Below, piece by piece: positions 27,401-38,300 of a stretch of 64,000 nt of DNA. The DNA lies in the NCBI RefSeq assembly GCF_029542085.1, contig NZ_CP107036.1, positions 5,270,001-5,334,000 of the forward strand. The letters run 5' to 3'. The stretch's first letter is position 1; every line of letters begins with the position of its first letter. Under the pieces are notes generated by a model, which saw only the letters and a program-made list of their open reading frames with translations, was not told where the DNA came from and searched no databases. Made by a program: the position numbers and the translations under genes. This DNA is from Sphingobacterium sp. ML3W (lineage in GTDB: Bacteria > Bacteroidota > Bacteroidia > Sphingobacteriales > Sphingobacteriaceae).

Positions 27401-29063
27401 CGGTTTGTCGAACCGTCTTGGGGACTATCTCAGACGGGAGCACGGTGTTGGCCGTGAAGTTCTTGTAGGTTTGCTTTTGGAGCGTTCGGAATGGATGGTG
27501 GTTGCGATTCTCGGTGTTCTTAAGGCCGGAGGAGCCTATGTTCCCCTTGACCCCGGTTATCCGCGGTCGAGGGTTGAGTATATGTTGTCTGACAGTGGCT
27601 GCCGTGTTGTGATAGATGACTCTTTTCTGTCCGATTTTCAGTCGGTGATGGGCGATTACAGCGCGGGTTCCCTTGAAGGGGTTACCGATGGCAGTGACCT
27701 TGCATATGTTATCTATACTTCTGGTTCTACGGGTGAACCCAAGGGGGTTATGGTGGAGCACGGTAACCTGGTGAACTATGTTCTTTGGTCGATGGACTTT
27801 TATCTTGGGAATGTTTCCGGGGGATATTTTGGGGTTCCCAGCTCTTTGTCTTTTGATCTGACGGTTACGAGTATCTATAGCGGTCTGCTATCCGGAAGCG
27901 GTCTTTATATTTATGGCGATGGTACCGATACTGCTGATATTGTCCGCGACTCTTTGCGTGGTGAGTGCGGAGTTGGCTCTATCAAGCTGACACCTTCGCA
28001 TGTGCGTCTTCTGGGTTCACTGGATTCTTTTAAGGGCAGTGTCGGTAGAGTTATCCTTGGTGGAGAGGAGGTTTTTCCGAGTGATGTTAAACTGCTTAGT
28101 TCAGTTATCGATGGTGTATCGCTTTATAATGAATATGGTCCTACGGAGGCTACAGTTGGCTGTATGGTCAAGAGCCTGGAGCCGGGTTCCGGAGTTACGC
28201 TCGGATTACCTATCAGTAATACGTGGATCTATATTCTTGACGGTAATATGGGAGTTGTTCCAGAGGGCTGTTTGGGGGAGATCTATATCGGTGGTGCTGG
28301 TGTTTCGCGGGGATACCTTAACCGTCCCGATCTGACGTCTTTGCGATTTGTAGCTGATCCCTACCGTCCCGGGGAGCGTCTTTACCGTACGGGCGATCTC
28401 GGTGTTCGTCTGTCAGGTGGAGAGATCGAGTACCGGGGCCGTATGGACGACCAGGTAAAGGTGCGTGGCTACCGTATCGAGCTTGGCGAGGTTGACCTTG
28501 CGCTTCAGAGCTGTTCGGGTATCCTGGGTAGTGTTACCGTTGCACGTGAGGTCAATGGGGGGGACCGGGAGCTTGTTTCGTATATTGTTAGCTCTGTCCC
28601 TGTTGATGTGGGCGCTCTTCGAGCGGAGCTTGGGGAGCTGGTTCCGTCTTATATGGTTCCGTCGCGTTATGTTGAGCTTTCGGAGCTTCCCCTGACATCG
28701 AACGGTAAGGTCGACCGGAAGTCATTGCCTGATGCCGATCAGGGCTTGTTGGGTACTGGTACGGAGTATGTGGGTGCGCGTAATGCGGTGGAGTCTCTTC
28801 TGGTTTCGATCTGGGAGGAAGTTCTGGGCCGTTCGGGCATCGGTATCCACGACAATTTTTTTGATCTTGGGGGGAACAGTCTGAAAGCAATGGAACTATC
28901 TCTGTTGATTAGAAAAAAAATTGATGCAAAAATAGACTTAAGAAAGCTATTTCTTCATGCCGATATCGAAAGTTTAGCTGCTGAAATAGATCATGCTTTG
29001 TGGTTTGGAAAAGCTGATAATGTCAAAACTGACGATGAAAATAAAACGTATATAAGCGTATAG
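21450..29063 (+). CDS. NRPS 2: C-A-T-E-C-A-T (modules 4-5, Asn-Asn)
   Basis: A 2537-aa, two-module NRPS that starts directly with a DCL-like C domain (residues 1-430, HHIIMDG). Its first residues (MIEDVYVLSPLQEG) fit a COM acceptor matching the COM donor of the preceding synthetase; no TubC docking domain is present. A4 is at 438-951, T4 (LGGDSI) near 991, E3 at 1045-1480, C5 (DCL, HHILMDG) at 1499-1930, A5 at 1933-2430 and T5 (LGGNSL) near 2471, followed by an AT-rich tail ending KTDDENKTYISV, probably a docking segment. Both A pockets read as the Asn type. C4 and most of the A4 N-terminal subdomain are AT-rich and unique, whereas T4-E3-C5 is almost identical to copies in the neighbouring genes. 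Predicted units: D-Asn, L-Asn. Confidence 0.93.
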   Translation: MIEDVYVLSPLQEGIYYHWLSSDLKSEFVYQISYCIEASLDLQKIKEAYEKLILRHGVLRTFFTEDFGDRILQVVVKDVDPNFVYIDTSDNISFSLSSYKDQDLKQGFNLQKASQMRLTVIHLKNNTYELIWSYHHIIMDGWCMFNLVSDFFQIYEALFERRDCKLKTIRPYSDYIKWLESVNKEASLRYWQEYLYGHDSITEFPGKLQVSNSRNDIIDGFSLRLNLQDCVKLRSVCTELGITENVFIQCAWGILLARYTFNNDVVFGSVVSGRPGELIGIEDMVGLFINTIPVRIHLKKKDRVLDLLNRMQKEFISSIPHHYVQLASIQSQHSRANKLFDHIIQFQNFPINESKDSILNGGERIMSCTDQKFLHNGYDLTAIVNPHDCIDINFIYNSLAFDKSFISRFGQYLINLLKVMVENVFQDVETLNFLDQHEVDRLVYGFNATEVSYPEGESVVSLFESSAALYGDLPAVVYGDRELSYRDLNGLANQVSYHLRTQHGVGDGALIGIVLDRSEWMVIAILGVLKAGGAYVPIDPGYPQSRIDYLIQDSCCQAIITQADYIFNFSNFEGSLYAIDIEINSEDTCFENVPARISSSDLAYVIYTSGSTGEPKGVMVEHGNLVNYVLWSMDFYLGNVSGGYFGVPSSLSFDLTVTSIYSGLLSGSGLYIYGDGTDTADIVRDSLRGECGVGSIKLTPSHVRLLGSLDSFKGSVGRVILGGEEVFPSDVKLLSSVIDGVSLYNEYGPTEATVGCMVKSLEPGSGVTLGLPISNTWVYILDGNMGVVPEGCLGEIYIGGAGVSRGYLNRPDLTSLRFVADPYRPGERLYRTGDLGVRLSGGEIEYRGRMDDQVKVRGYRIELGEVDRFVQSCSGILGSVTVAREVNGGDRELVSYIVSSVPVDVGALRAELGELVPSYMVPSRYVELSELPLTPNGKVDRKSLPDPEEGVLGTGTEYVGARNAVESLLVSIWEEVLGRSGIGIHDNFFILGGDSIKSIQVVSRLRQGGYGLGIQDILRFPTIFSLSGLVVALSREPFQGVETGTFGLSPIQHLFFEEIQVDRHHYNQSVMLSYDGVLLEDGIRFCLGSLMRHHDSLRYVYREGPSGWFQENSGDAVPLLDVVSIGDDADLVAHCEQLQGEFSLSGGPLFRGCIFRRDEGDLLFLLCHHLVVDGVSWRILVEDLSHLYQGYVSGRGHDLPSKTDSYGYWQQSLVRYCGSSALQEESAYWSSVDSGDYDDLRVDFPGGSNLYGDVSSEHFVLDRGTTAKLVGSCYSAYRTDINDILLASLGLSLHGEFGMSHILVGLEGHGREPIGEDVDVSRTVGWFTSIYPVVLDIDGGSTALDNLLCIKERVHRVPNKGIGYGILRYLGGAGYSSSPNVVFNYLGDFGVSGSASGGEVFGYRGGSWGSGISSAGPRTSQLDFTGMIIDGELHFTVVYSGCLHLRSTVQGVLACFEGHLRSLVGILSECREAYVTPVDLSYNSLDLASVRDLDLSVGVEDLYELSPLQQGLYYHWLSSGGSGGLYFEQLRCSIEGSLDSTVLSRSYAHLVERHGVLRTFFTDAYGDRILQVVAREAVPDFVYIDSRASEDFSLSEYLSADVSRGFDLGRGSQMRLSVVRVSEDRYEFIWSHHHILMDGWCVSILVNDFFSIYGSLCRGEHPGLASVRPYSDYITWLRGIDRVSSYAYWRAYLLGYEMLSGLPKGLAAGESGGSGHGHLSFVLDGAAYGSLRTLCSGLGVTESTFFQCAWGILLGRYNDRDDVVFGTVVSGRPSDLVGVEDMVGLFINTVPVRVRIVEGESVHDLLLRVQGDSISGLGHHYVQLADIQSESGFSGALFDHIVVYENYPVQERLESSQFDFRVLGATALEQTNYGLTVVVVPGDTFGVHFHYDRSVYPEWLIGGIARHLEELLGNMVSDVLQGVSSVAYLGSDEVDRLVYGVNATDVSYPEGESVVSLFESSAALYGDLPAVVYGDRELSYRDLDGLSNRLGDYLRREHGVGREVLVGLLLERSEWMVVAILGVLKAGGAYVPLDPGYPRSRVEYMLSDSGCRVVIDDSFLSDFQSVMGDYSAGSLEGVTDGSDLAYVIYTSGSTGEPKGVMVEHGNLVNYVLWSMDFYLGNVSGGYFGVPSSLSFDLTVTSIYSGLLSGSGLYIYGDGTDTADIVRDSLRGECGVGSIKLTPSHVRLLGSLDSFKGSVGRVILGGEEVFPSDVKLLSSVIDGVSLYNEYGPTEATVGCMVKSLEPGSGVTLGLPISNTWIYILDGNMGVVPEGCLGEIYIGGAGVSRGYLNRPDLTSLRFVADPYRPGERLYRTGDLGVRLSGGEIEYRGRMDDQVKVRGYRIELGEVDLALQSCSGILGSVTVAREVNGGDRELVSYIVSSVPVDVGALRAELGELVPSYMVPSRYVELSELPLTSNGKVDRKSLPDADQGLLGTGTEYVGARNAVESLLVSIWEEVLGRSGIGIHDNFFDLGGNSLKAMELSLLIRKKIDAKIDLRKLFLHADIESLAAEIDHALWFGKADNVKTDDENKTYISV
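23316..23783 (+). other. A4 specificity cassette, Asn
   Basis: A 468-bp insert. The pocket reads D-L-T-K-I-G-E-V-G-K, one residue from the tyrocidine Asn code DLTKLGEVGK. This Asn cassette occurs five times (A4, A5, A10, A12, A14). Module 4 has E3, so D-Asn. The upstream N-terminal subdomain of A4 is unlike all others. Confidence 0.85.
27762..28229 (+). other. A5 specificity cassette, Asn
   Basis: Near-identical to the A4 cassette, with the same D-L-T-K-I-G-E-V-G-K pocket, but set in the standard N-terminal scaffold. Module 5 has no E domain and its T domain has LGGNSL, so L-Asn is expected. Confidence 0.85.
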
Positions 29064-29300
29064 TTATCATAACTGTAAAATAAATATAATTTATGAACGA
29101 TATTTTATCCTTTCTGAGGAAGAAGGAGATTGAGCTAAAAGTTGATAATAAAGATCTGTTGGTTAAGTTTCCCGGTAAGAAATTAGATAATGATGTTTTA
29201 GAAGTTATTAAGGCAAATAAAGAATTTTTACTGGCATATTTAACAGAGTTAAATCGTCAAAGTATTATTGATTCTATACCCAGGACTGATATTTCATCTA
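28730..29300 (+). repeat. NRPS 2/NRPS 3 junction, copy 1
   Basis: The end of NRPS 2 (T5 and its docking tail), the 29-base gap and the docking domain of NRPS 3 recur at 57455-58025 with an offset of exactly 28,725 bases and few substitutions. The gap sequence and most of the AT-rich docking sequence are conserved. Confidence 0.85.
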
Positions 29301-32300
29301 GTTACCCTTTATCGTCCTCGCAGCGTCGTCTATGGGTTCTGAGCCAGTTTGATGGGGGCAGCATGGCCTACCATGTTCCGTCGGTTTATGTTTTCCGTGG
29401 TGTTCTGGACATTTCTGCACTGGAGGGGTCTTTCCGCGAGCTCATCGGGCGCCATGAGATCCTTCGGACGGTTTTCCGTACGGTTGATGGGGGAGATGTG
29501 CGTCAGGTTGTTCTTTCAGCGGAAGATGCGGGATTTTCCCTTGCATACCGTGATCTTATTGGAGAGGGTTATGCAATAGAGGGAGGGGGTGTTGAGGGGC
29601 TGCTGTCCTCTGAGATCGTGCGTCCTTTTGACCTATCTTCGGGCCCCCTGCTTCGTGCGCACCTTTACCGTACAGGTCCCTCGGAGTGGGTTTTTCTGTG
29701 CACGATGCACCATATCATCAGTGATGGCTGGTCTATGGGTATCATGGTCAAGGAAGTTCTGTCGCTTTATGGTTCGCTTTCTTCTGGTTTGGTGTCGGAT
29801 CTGCCGTCGCTTGAACTTCAGTACCGTGATTATGCGAGCTGGGAGTCTGGTCATCTGTCCGGGGACTTTTTTTCTGTCTCTCGTTCCTACTGGCTAGAGC
29901 AGCTGGGGGGTGAGCTTCCGGTGCTGCAGCTGCCTGAGGACCTTGTGCGTCCTGCAGTAAAGAGCTACCGTGGTTCCCGTGTTTCTGTTTCGTTGTCGTT
30001 GTCTGACTCCGTGGCCTTCCGTTCTGTGCTGCAGGGGTCAGGCTGTACGCTTTTCATGGGCTGTCTGGCTTCTGTCAACGGTCTTTTTTACCGTTACAGC
30101 GGTCAGACAGACCAGGTCATCGGTAGTCCCATTGCTGGGCGTGAGCATGCCGGTCTTTCCGGTCAGCTGGGTTTTTATGCGAACACGCTTGCTTTTCGGA
30201 GCCGTTTTACGGGAGAAGAAGATTTTCTGGGGCTTCTGTCGCATGTTCGTTCTGTGTGCCTTGGCGGTTATGCGCACCAGCTTTATCCTTTTGAGCGTTT
30301 AGTTGAGGAACTGGGAGTTGTCCGTGACATGGGGCGCAACCCGCTGTTCGATGTCATGTTGAGCGTTCAGGAAGATAGTGCTATAGGGTCTGGTGCTGTT
30401 TGTGTGGGCGGTGTTGAGGTTAGCGGTTACGAGGGTTCTTATGGGGACTCTACGAGCAAGTTTGACCTTCTGTTTACGTTTTCGGAATCCGGGGGTGTTC
30501 TTTCCGTGGGGCTTGAGTACAGCACGGATGTTTATAGCGATTCGCGGGCGCGGAGTATCCTTGATCACCTGCGTAGTTTCATCTGCTGTGTTTCATCGGG
30601 TCCTGGGGTTCGCCTTGGGGAAGTTGCCTATCTGGGGGCAGATGAGGTCGATCGTCTTGTTTATGGGTTTAATGCGACGGATGTTTCTTATCCTGATGGG
30701 GAGAGTGTTGTGAGTCTTTTTGAGTCTAGTGCGGCTCTTTATGGTGATCTTCCGGCTGTGGTTTATGGGGATCGGGAGCTGAGCTACCGTGATCTGGACG
30801 GTTTGTCAAACCGTCTTGGGGACTATCTCAGACGGGAGCACGGTGTTGGCCGTGAAGTTCTTGTAGGTTTGCTTTTGGAGCGTTCGGAATGGATGGTGGT
30901 TGCGATTCTCGGTGTTCTTAAGGCCGGAGGAGCCTATGTTCCCCTTGACCCCGGTTATCCGCGGTCGAGGGTTGAGTATATGTTGTCTGACAGTGGCTGC
31001 CGTGTTGTTATAGATGACTCTTTTCTGTCCGATTTTCAGTCGGTGATGGGCGATTACAGCGCGGGTTCCCTTGAAGGGGTTACCGATGGCAGTGACCTTG
31101 CATATGTTATCTATACTTCTGGTTCTACGGGTGAACCCAAGGGGGTTATGGTGGAGCACAGAAATGTGGTTGAATATGTTTACAGTATCAATAATAGAAC
31201 AAATATAGAAGAATGCGATAGCTTCGGTTTCTTATCAAGTTTTGCGGCTGATCTTGGGAATACAGTACTTTATCCTTCTTTATTTTTAGGAAAGAAACTC
31301 CATGTTTTCTCAGATATGGAACTGAGTGTTGCTGGTCATGGTTTCTCTAAAGAGATTGACTGTATAAAAATAGCCCCCAGTCACTGGAAGGCTCTTCGTG
31401 ACATGGGCTATTTTTTGACTCCCGCTAAATGTTTAATATTTGGCGGAGAGGAATTAGATTCTAATATATTGTTGTCATTGCAGGAACTTTCGGCAACATG
31501 CAACGTGTATAATCATTATGGTCCTACCGAGACGACAGTTGGAAAACTGGTTCAGAAGGTTGATTTGGGATTTTCAGGGGGAAAAATACCGCTCGGGACA
31601 CCATTAGGTAATAATTGGGTTTATATTCTTGACGGTAATATGGGAGTTGTTCCAGAGGGCTGTTTGGGGGAGATCTATATCGGTGGTGCTGGTGTTTCGC
31701 GGGGTTACCTTAACCGTCCCGATCTGACGTCTTTGCGATTTGTAGCTGATCCCTACCGTCCCGGGGAGCGTCTTTACCGTACGGGCGATCTCGGTGTTCG
31801 TCTGTCAGGTGGAGAGATCGAGTACCGGGGCCGTATGGACGACCAGGTAAAGGTGCGTGGCTACCGTATCGAGCTTGGCGAGGTTGACCGTTTTGTTCAG
31901 AGCTGTTCGGGTATCCTGGGTAGTGTTACCGTTGCACGTGAGGTCAATGGGGGGGACCGGGAGCTTGTTTCGTATATTGTTAGCTCTGTCCCTGTTGATG
32001 TGGGCGCTCTTCGGGCTGAGCTTGGGGAGCTGGTTCCGTCTTATATGGTTCCGTCGCGTTATGTTGAGCTTTCGGAGCTTCCCCTGACATCGAACGGTAA
32101 GGTCGACCGGAAGTCATTGCCTGATCCCGACGAGGGTGTGTTGGGCACGGGTACGGAGTATGTGGGTGCGCGTAATGCGGTGGAGTCTCTTCTGGTTTCG
32201 ATCTGGGAGGAAGTTCTGGGCCGTTCGGGCATCGGTATCCACGACAATTTTTTTGATCTTGGGGGGAACAGTCTGCGGGCTATCCGTCTTTCGGGCAGTG

Positions 32301-35300
32301 TTTCGCGGAGTTTCCATGTTCAGATGTCCCTGCAGGACCTTTTCCTGCACCCTACGGTTTCGGGTCAGTCAGGTCTTCTTTCCAGGGGCAACCTTCCGGG
32401 CGTTGTAGGCATCGCTCGGGTTCCCGACAGTGATTCCGGTTACCCTTTGTCGTCCTCGCAGCGTCGTCTATGGGTTCTGAGCCAGTTTGATGGGGGCAGC
32501 ATGGCCTACCATGTTCCGTCGGTTTATGTTTTCCGTGGTGTTCTGGATATTTCTGCACTGGAGGGGTCTTTCCGCGAGCTCATCGGGCGCCATGAGATCC
32601 TGCGGACGGTTTTCCGTACGGTTGATGGGGGAGATGTGCGTCAGGTTGTTCTTTCAGCGGAAGATGCGGGATTTTCCCTTGCATACCGTGATCTTATTGG
32701 AGAGGGTTATGCAATAGAGGGAGGGGGTGTTGAGGGGCTGCTGTCCTCTGAGATCGGGCGTCCTTTTGACCTATCTTCGGGCCCCCTGCTTCGTGCGCAC
32801 CTTTACCGTACAGGTCCCTCGGAGTGGGTTTTTCTGTGCACGATGCACCATATCATCAGTGATGGCTGGTCTATGGGTATCATGGTCAAGGAAGTTCTGT
32901 CGCTTTATGGTTCGCTTTCTTCTGGTTTGGTGGTGGATCTGCCGTCGCTTGAACTTCAGTACCGTGATTATGCGAGCTGGGAGTCTGGTCATCTGTCCGG
33001 GGACTTTTTTTCTGTCTCTCGTTCCTACTGGCTAGAGCAGCTGGGGGGTGAGCTTCCGGTGCTGCAGCTGCCTGAGGACCTTGTGCGTCCTGCAGTAAAG
33101 AGCTACCGTGGTTCCCGTGTTTCTGTTTCGTTGTCGTTGTCTGACTCCGTGGCCTTCCGTTCTGTGCTGCAGGGGTCAGGCTGTACGCTTTTCATGGGCT
33201 GTCTGGCTTCTGTCAACGGTCTTTTTTACCGTTACAGCGGTCAGACAGACCAGGTCATCGGTAGTCCCATTGCTGGGCGTGAGCATGCCGGTCTTTCCGG
33301 TCAGCTGGGTTTTTATGCGAACACGCTTGCTTTTCGGAGCCGTTTTACGGGAGAAGAAGATTTTCTGGGGCTTCTGTCGCATGTTCGTTCTGTGTGCCTT
33401 GGCGGTTATGCGCACCAGCTTTATCCTTTTGAGCGTTTAGTTGAGGAACTGGGAGTTGTCCGTGACATGGGGCGCAACCCGCTGTTCGATGTCATGTTGA
33501 GCGTTCAGGAAGATAGTGCTATAGGGTCTGGTGCTGTTTGTGTGGGCGGTGTTGAGGTTAGCGGTTACGAGGGTTCTTATGGGGACTCTACGAGCAAGTT
33601 TGACCTTCTGTTTACGTTTTCGGAATCCGGGGGTGTTCTTTCCGTGGGGCTTGAGTACAGCACGGATGTTTATAGCGATTCGCGGGCGCGGATTATCCTT
33701 GAGCACCTGCGTAGTTTCATCTGCTGTGTTTCAGCGGGTCCTGGAGTTCGTCTTAGGGAAGTTGCCTATCTGGGGGCAGATGAGGTCGAGCGTCTTGTTT
33801 ATGGGGTTAATGCGACGGATGTTTCTTATCCTGATGGGGAGAGTGTTGTGAGTCTTTTTGAGTCTAGTGCGGCTCTTTATGGTGATCTACCGGCCGTGGT
33901 CTACGGGGATCGGGAGCTGAGCTACCGTGATCTGGACGGTTTGTCGAACCGTCTTGGGGACTACCTCAGACGGGAGCACGGTGTTGGCCGTGAAGTTCTT
34001 GTAGGTTTGCTTTTGGAGCGTTCGGAATGGATGGTGGTTGCGATTCTCGGTGTTCTTAAGGCCGGGGGAGCCTATGTTCCGATTGACCCCGGTTATCCGC
34101 GGTCGAGGGTTGAGTATATGTTGTCTGACAGTGGCTGCCGTGTTGTGATAGATGACTCTTTTCTGTCCGATTTTCAGTCGGTGATGGGCGATTACAGCGC
34201 GGGTTCCCTTGAAGGGGTTATCGATGGCAGTGACCTTGCATATGTTATCTATACTTCTGGTTCTACGGGTGAACCCAAGGGGGTTATGGTGGAGCACAGA
34301 AATGTGGTTTCTTTATTGAAAAATAAGGATCAATCATTTGATTTTTCTTCATCGGATACTTGGTCATTGTTTCATTCTATATGTTTTGATTTTTCGGTTT
34401 GGGAGATGTACGGTGCATTATTGTATGGAGGAAAGATAGCTCTTGCGTCCACTGAAATAATTAAGGATAGTACCCTGTTTTTAGATTTTTTGATAAAGGA
34501 AAAAGTAACGATATTAAATCAGACGCCAGGTTTTTTCTATTTAACTCTGAATTCTGCATTAAGTTCTGGAAAGAAAGTTAAATCTATACGATATATTATT
34601 TTTGGAGGGGAGGCGTTGCTACCGGCAAACTTGATTAATTATAAAAAAGTTTTCCCTAGTTCAAAAACTATAAATATGTATGGAATTACGGAAACAACTG
34701 TTCATGTTTCATTTAAGGAAATCACAGATTACGAGATAAATATAGGCATTAGTAATATTGGTAAACCCTTATCAACATTATGGGTTTATATTCTTGACGG
34801 TAATATGGGAGTTGTTCCAGAGGGCTGTTTGGGGGAGATCTATATCGGTGGTGCTGGTGTTTCGCGGGGTTACCTTAACCGTCCCGATCTGACGTCTTTG
34901 CGATTTGTAGCTGATCCCTACCGTCCCGGGGAGCGTCTTTACCGTACGGGCGATCTCGGTGTTCGTCTGTCAGGTGGAGAGATCGAGTACCGGGGCCGTA
35001 TGGACGACCAGGTAAAGGTGCGTGGCTACCGTATCGAGCTTAGCGAGGTTGACCGTTTTGTTCAGAGCTGTTCGGGTATCCTGGGTAGTGTTACCGTTGC
35101 ACGTGAGGTCAATGGGGGGGACCGGGAGCTTGTTTCGTATATTGTTAGCTCTGTCCCTGTTGATGTGGGCGCTCTTCGAGCGGAGCTTGGGGAGCTGGTT
35201 CCGTCTTATATGGTTCCGTCGCGTTATGTTGAGCTTTCGGAGCTTCCCCTGACATCGAACGGTAAGGTCGACCGGAAGTCATTGCCTGATCCCGACGAGG

Positions 35301-38300
35301 GTGTGTTGGGCACGGGTACGGAGTATGTGGGTGCGCGTAATGCGGTGGAGTCTCTTCTGGTTTCGATCTGGGAGGAAGTTCTGGGCCGTTCGGGCATCGG
35401 TATCCACGACAATTTTTTTGATCTTGGGGGGAACAGTCTGCGGGCTATCCGTCTTTCGGGCAGTGTTTCGCGGAGTTTCCATGTTCAGATGTCCCTGCAG
35501 GACCTTTTCCTGCACCCTACGGTTTCGGGTCAGTCAGGTCTTCTTTCCAGGGGCAACCTTCCGGGCGTTGTAGGCATCGCTCGGGTTCCCGACAGTGATT
35601 CCGGTTACCCTTTGTCGTCCTCGCAGCGTCGTCTATGGGTTCTGAGCCAGTTTGATGGGGGCAGCATGGCCTACCATGTTCCGTCGGTTTATGTTTTCCG
35701 TGGTGTTCTGGACATTTCTGCACTGGAGGGGTCTTTCCGCGAGCTCATCGGGCGCCATGAGATCCTTCGGACGGTTTTCCGTACGGTTGATGGGGGAGAT
35801 GTGCGTCAGGTTGTTCTTTCAGCGGAAGATGCGGGATTTTCCCTTGCATACCGTGATCTTATTGGAGAGGGTTATGCAATAGAGGGAGGGGGTGTTGAGG
35901 GGCTGCTGTCCTCTGAGATCGTGCGTCCTTTTGACCTATCTTCGGGCCCCCTGCTTCGTGCGCACCTTTACCGTACAGGTCCCTCGGAGTGGGTTTTTCT
36001 GTGCACGATGCACCATATCATCAGTGATGGCTGGTCTATGGGTATCATGGTCAAGGAAGTTCTGTCGCTTTATGGTTCGCTTTCTTCTGGTTTGGTGGCG
36101 GATCTGCCGTCGCTTGAACTTCAGTACCGTGATTATGCGAGCTGGGAGTCTGGTCATCTGTCCGGGGACTTTTTTTCTGTCTCTCGTTCCTACTGGCTTG
36201 AGCAGCTGGGGGGTGAGCTTCCGGTGCTGCAGCTGCCTGAGGACCTTGTGCGTCCTGCAGTAAAGAGCTACCGTGGTTCCCGTGTTTCTGTTTCGTTGTC
36301 GTTGTCTGACTCCGTGGCCTTCCGTTCTGTGCTGCAGGGGTCAGGCTGTACGCTTTTCATGGGCTGTCTGGCTTCTGTCAACGGTCTTTTTTACCGTTAC
36401 AGCGGTCAGACAGACCAGGTCATCGGTAGTCCCATTGCTGGGCGTGAGCATGCCGGTCTTTCCGGTCAGCTGGGTTTTTATGCGAACACGCTTGCTTTTC
36501 GGAGCCGTTTTACGGGAGAAGAAGATTTTCTGGGGCTTCTGTCGCATGTTCGTTCTGTGTGCCTTGGCGGTTATGCGCACCAGCTTTATCCTTTTGAGCG
36601 TTTAGTTGAGGAACTGGGAGTTGTCCGTGACATGGGGCGCAACCCGCTGTTCGATGTCATGTTGAGCGTTCAGGAAGATAGTGCTATAGGGTCTGGTGCT
36701 GTTTGTGTGGGCGGTGTTGAGGTTAGCGGTTACGAGGGTTCTTATGGGGACTCTACGAGCAAGTTTGACCTTCTGTTTACGTTTTCGGAATCCGGGGGCG
36801 TTCTTTCTGTTGGGCTTGAGTACAGCACGGATGTTTATAGCGATTCGCGGGCGCGGATTATCCTTGAGCACCTGCGTAGTTTCATCTGCTGTGTGTCATC
36901 GGGTCCTGGGGTTCGTCTTAGGGAAGTTGCCTATCTGGGGGCAGATGAGGTCGATCGTCTTGTTTATGGGGTTAATGCGACGGATGTTTCTTATCCTGAG
37001 GGGGAGAGTGTTGTGAGTCTTTTTGAGTCTAGTGCGGCTCTTTATGGTGATCTTCCGGCTGTGGTTTACGGGGATCGGGAGCTGAGCTACCGTGATCTGG
37101 ACGTTTTGTCGAACCGTCTTGGGGACTATCTCAGACGGGAGCACGGTGTTGGCCGTGAAGTTCTTGTAGGTTTGCTTTTGGAGCGTTCGGAATGGATGGT
37201 GGTTGCGATTCTCGGTGTTCTTAAGGCCGGAGGAGCCTATGTTCCCATTGACCCCGGTTATCCGCGGTCGAGGGTTGAGTATATGTTGTCCGACAGTGGC
37301 TGCCGTGTTGTGATAGATGACTCTTTTCTGTCCGATTTTCAGTCGGTGATGGGCGATTACAGCGCGGGTTCCCTTGAAGGGGTTATCGATGGCAGTGACC
37401 TTGCATATGTTATCTATACTTCGGGTTCTACGGGTGAACCCAAGGGGGTTATGGTGGAGCACAGAAATGTGGTTAATCTAATTTTTTCTCAACTATCAAC
37501 TTTTAATATTGATCATACTGATAATGTATTACAGCTTTCGAGTTATGCTTTTGATGCTTCTGTCGAGCAGATTTTTTTAGCTATTTCTAGCGGAGCGAGG
37601 TTAACATTAGTTTTTGAATATCAGAGGTTTGATCCTGTTGAATTAAATGCGGTACTTTCGGAGAAAGGTATCACTCATTTAGATACAGTTCCTAGTTTAT
37701 TGATGCTACTAGATCCCAGATCATATAAGACATTGAAACGTGTTGTTTCTGGTGGAGAGCCTTGCCCTGCTAGATTAAAAGAATGGGAGGAATATTGTTT
37801 GTTTTATAATTCTTATGGCCCTACAGAAACAACTGTTACCTCAACAATGCAGTTATTAAATGGGGCTTCTAATATTGTTACGATAGGTCGACCTTTGCAT
37901 AACGAATATATCTATATTCTTGACGGTAATATGGGAGTTGTTCCAGAGGGCTGTTTGGGGGAGATCTATATCGGTGGTGCTGGTGTTTCGCGGGGTTACC
38001 TTAACCGTCCCGATCTGACGTCTTTGCGATTTGTAGCTGATCCCTACCGTCCCGGGGAGCGTCTTTACCGTACGGGCGATCTCGGTGTTCGTCTGTCAGG
38101 TGGAGAGATCGAGTACCGGGGCCGTATGGACGACCAGGTAAAGGTGCGTGGCTACCGTATCGAGCTTGGCGAGGTTGACCGTTTTGTTCAGAGCTGTTCG
38201 GGTATCCTGGGTAGTGTTACCGTTGCGCGTGAGGTCAATGGGGGGGATCGGGAGCTTGTTTCGTATATTGTTAGCTCTGTCCCTGTTGATGTGGGTGCTC

